Source: JBBQKQ01 sp043719155 (lineage in GTDB: Bacteria > Patescibacteriota > Minisyncoccia > Phycocordibacterales > UBA5272). From it: a DNA stretch of 5,990 nucleotides. Shown piece by piece: positions 4,838 to 5,990 of this stretch. The stretch spans positions 1 to 5,990 of the forward strand of contig JAYSUJ010000005.1 in the NCBI GenBank assembly GCA_043719155.1, in the 5' to 3' direction. How positions within the stretch are numbered: position 1 is the stretch's first letter; every line of letters begins with the position of its first letter. The notes beneath the pieces were generated by a model that worked only from the letters and a program-made list of their open reading frames with translations, ran no database searches and had not been told where the DNA came from. A program made the position numbers and the translations under genes.

Positions 4838-5896
4838 CTATTGGAATTTTAGAGTCTTTAATACATCCACTATCTCTATATCTGAAAAAAACTTTTTACT
4901 TACATCACTCCCAGATCCACCAACCATATCACAATTATTATTATTAAGAACAACTGAATAATACTTTTTGTTTAACTTTTGTTCAGTATAATAGTTAGTC
5001 GAGCTACAGCCATTATCTCCATCACCATTACGATACCACTTACGATCATTTACTAAAATCACTTTCTTATCTCCCCGTTCTGGTATCCATGCATTCAAAC
5101 CCATAAAGTCATTCTCTCTTCCATTTTTGGAAACAGTCAGCTTCGCATTAAAGCTATTTTTTAAATTCTTTGAAATGCTAAAAGTTACAACGGCGCTATC
5201 ACTTGGATCTCTAGCTAAAATCACATCGTTACTTGTAAGTCTACACACTTCCTTTATCTTGGAAATCGTCGCCGGACCGACTGTTGAAACAGGTGTCAAA
5301 CCATACTCTTTCTTAAATTTTTGGACATAAAAATCTGTACGTGAACCAAAAATACCTGTAGGAAACGTTTGTGGTAAGTTGTAATAACTTGCCAGAAAAC
5401 CTTGCAAAATAGATACCTGATCATTACCATCATAACACTCAAATCCAGCTCTGCAGCTTGTATCAACTCCATATTTTAAGTATAGATTATCTGTAAAAAA
5501 AGGTAAGACATTTAATTTGCATGAAGATAGAAATCTTTCATTGCCCAAAAATACTGTTTTTTGTAAATTGGGGCCGACAACTTTCACATTTTGTTGGAAA
5601 AGAGTTGTTCTACACCAGTCTACACCCGAACCACACTGAGAAGAATTGTCACGGTCTTTTAACTTAACGGTATAAACACCAGAATTTGTATAGGTATGTA
5701 GAATTGTTCCAGTATACGAAGTGTTGTCCGATAGTTTATTTTCTGTTCCATCGCCAAAATCTAAATACAAAGTGTGTCCAAATTTACCCCCAACAGATTC
5801 CATACGCATGGATACCTCTAAAGGTGCCTGCCCACTTAATGGACTAACTTGAATCAAATTTTCTGCAAAAACAAAATTCACATTAATTGATAACAT
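4838..5896 (-). CDS. Secreted PKD-domain protein with peptidoglycan-binding-like module
   Basis: This 352-residue protein begins MLSINVNFVFAENL, a hydrophobic stretch with a VFA-like cleavage site at residue 11. Residues about 14-107 are a PKD beta-sandwich, with the typical SPLSGQAPLEV start, LDFGDGT at 45-51 and HTYTNSGVYTVKL at 67-79. A cysteine pair (C88, C95) decorates its last strands. Residues about 154-218 resemble a PG_binding_1 domain (QVSILQGFLASYYNL, GIFGSRTDFYVQKFKKEYGL, VGPATISKI), here bracketed by cysteines. The last 130 residues are beta-rich, Asn/Asp/Gly-rich and unrecognised. Together this suggests an exported wall-associated protein. The ATG at 5896 has an ideal ribosome site and a TAA lies five codons upstream in frame, so no longer start exists. 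Odd: eleven residues without a basic n-region is too short for a normal signal peptide. Transcription ends at 4682-4711. Confidence 0.9.
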   Translation of the reverse strand: MLSINVNFVFAENLIQVSPLSGQAPLEVSMRMESVGGKFGHTLYLDFGDGTENKLSDNTSYTGTILHTYTNSGVYTVKLKDRDNSSQCGSGVDWCRTTLFQQNVKVVGPNLQKTVFLGNERFLSSCKLNVLPFFTDNLYLKYGVDTSCRAGFECYDGNDQVSILQGFLASYYNLPQTFPTGIFGSRTDFYVQKFKKEYGLTPVSTVGPATISKIKEVCRLTSNDVILARDPSDSAVVTFSISKNLKNSFNAKLTVSKNGRENDFMGLNAWIPERGDKKVILVNDRKWYRNGDGDNGCSSTNYYTEQKLNKKYYSVVLNNNNCDMVGGSGSDVSKKFFSDIEIVDVLKTLKFQ

Positions 5897-5904
5897 TAGG
5901 CTTG

Positions 5905-5910
5905 CTCCTT
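5905..5910 (-). promoter_or_regulatory. Shine-Dalgarno site (AAGGAG) of the PKD protein gene
   Basis: AAGGAG lies eight nt before the ATG at 5896, an ideal match and spacing. It decides the start of this gene. It is the only convincing ribosome site among the complete genes of the window. Confidence 0.75.
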
Positions 5911-5912
5911 TT

Positions 5913-5925
5913 TAACAAAATGTTA
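5913..5925. repeat. Small inverted repeat between the divergent genes
   Basis: TAACA-AAA-TGTTA, a 13-bp imperfectly spaced palindrome in the 39-bp gap between the PKD gene and the plus-strand reading frame. It overlaps the putative -10 of the latter. It could be an operator or an element end, but at five bp per arm it could be chance. Confidence 0.25.
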
Positions 5926-5929
5926 GACT
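5921..5929 (+). promoter_or_regulatory. Putative extended -10 (TGTTAGACT) for the plus-strand frame
   Basis: TGn followed by TAGACT (four of six matches) ends six nt before the ATG at 5936, so transcription would begin at or next to the start codon. A weak TTGCTC lies 16 nt upstream as a possible -35. Weak evidence taken alone. Confidence 0.25.
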
Positions 5930-5935
5930 GTAGTA

Positions 5936-5990
5936 ATGTTTAAAACAGAAAAATTAGTTAACGATCCTAGAGCCATCAAAGCCCTAACAG
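5936..5990 (+). CDS. Start of a plus-strand gene, possibly transposase-like (3' end outside window)
   Basis: From ATG at 5936 the frame stays open for 18 codons to the edge, reading MFKTEKLVNDPRAIKALT. A stop (TAG, 5924-5926) lies four codons upstream in frame. The spacing of charged and hydrophobic residues, with 'EKL..DPR.IKALT', resembles the N-terminal helix of IS5-type transposases, where 'ALTGL' follows. Eighteen residues cannot settle this. No ribosome site is seen, but a weak extended -10 fits leaderless expression. If it is a mobile element, its end would lie in the 39 bp before the PKD gene. Confidence 0.4.
   Translation, partial: MFKTEKLVNDPRAIKALT

Noticed and set aside
1..5990. 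UGA reassigned to a sense codon (SR1/Gracilibacteria-type code)
   Set aside because: All complete genes end in TAA or TAG, with no need to read through TGA. The standard code suffices, although absence of TGA stops means it is not strictly tested.
1..5990. CRISPR array, defence island or prophage
   Set aside because: No regularly spaced repeats, no nuclease, methylase or Cas motifs, and no phage structural cluster. The fibre-like protein has its own signal peptide, unlike phage tail fibres.

Overview
The window looks like a piece of a small-genome, AT-rich (about one third G+C by eye) bacterium of the Candidate Phyla Radiation / Patescibacteria. The grounds are the protein types: secreted or membrane-anchored proteins with collagen-like, cohesin-like, PKD and peptidoglycan-binding modules, a DUF5674-like protein, and a small single-pass protein of a type I associate with these bacteria. 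Shine-Dalgarno sites are also nearly absent. This placement is inference; there is no rRNA or other marker gene here. All complete genes end in TAA or TAG, so the standard bacterial code fits, but a UGA-sense code is not tested.

Seven genes lie on the minus strand, and an eighth probably starts on the plus strand at the right edge. In minus-strand transcription order (right to left) they are: a secreted PKD plus peptidoglycan-binding-like protein (5896-4838); a 191-bp gap with a possible structured RNA and a strong bidirectional terminator; a DUF5674-like protein and a 95-residue helical protein as a tight pair (4646-4290, 4284-3997); an M16 metallopeptidase with an intact zinc site (3960-2707); a membrane-anchored cohesin-like protein (2630-1608) with a small single-pass protein 13 bp behind it (1594-1121); a hairpin; and a secreted collagen-like fibre protein (1039 leftward, running off the window).

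Four of the seven genes (fibre, cohesin-like, small single-pass, PKD) carry a signal peptide or membrane anchor, so the region is mainly about the cell surface. The M16 peptidase and the DUF5674 pair lack export signals and appear cytoplasmic. I see no defence system, CRISPR array, integrase or metabolic pathway.

The less usual features are a run of 12 adenines in the first codons of the fibre gene; a codon-usage switch where its repetitive part begins; -10 boxes only 6-25 nt from start codons with no ribosome site, against one gene with an ideal one; a 13-bp DnaA-box-like motif recurring just after stop codons; a paired-stem candidate RNA; and a PKD protein whose signal peptide seems to lack its front end, next to a possible transposase start.
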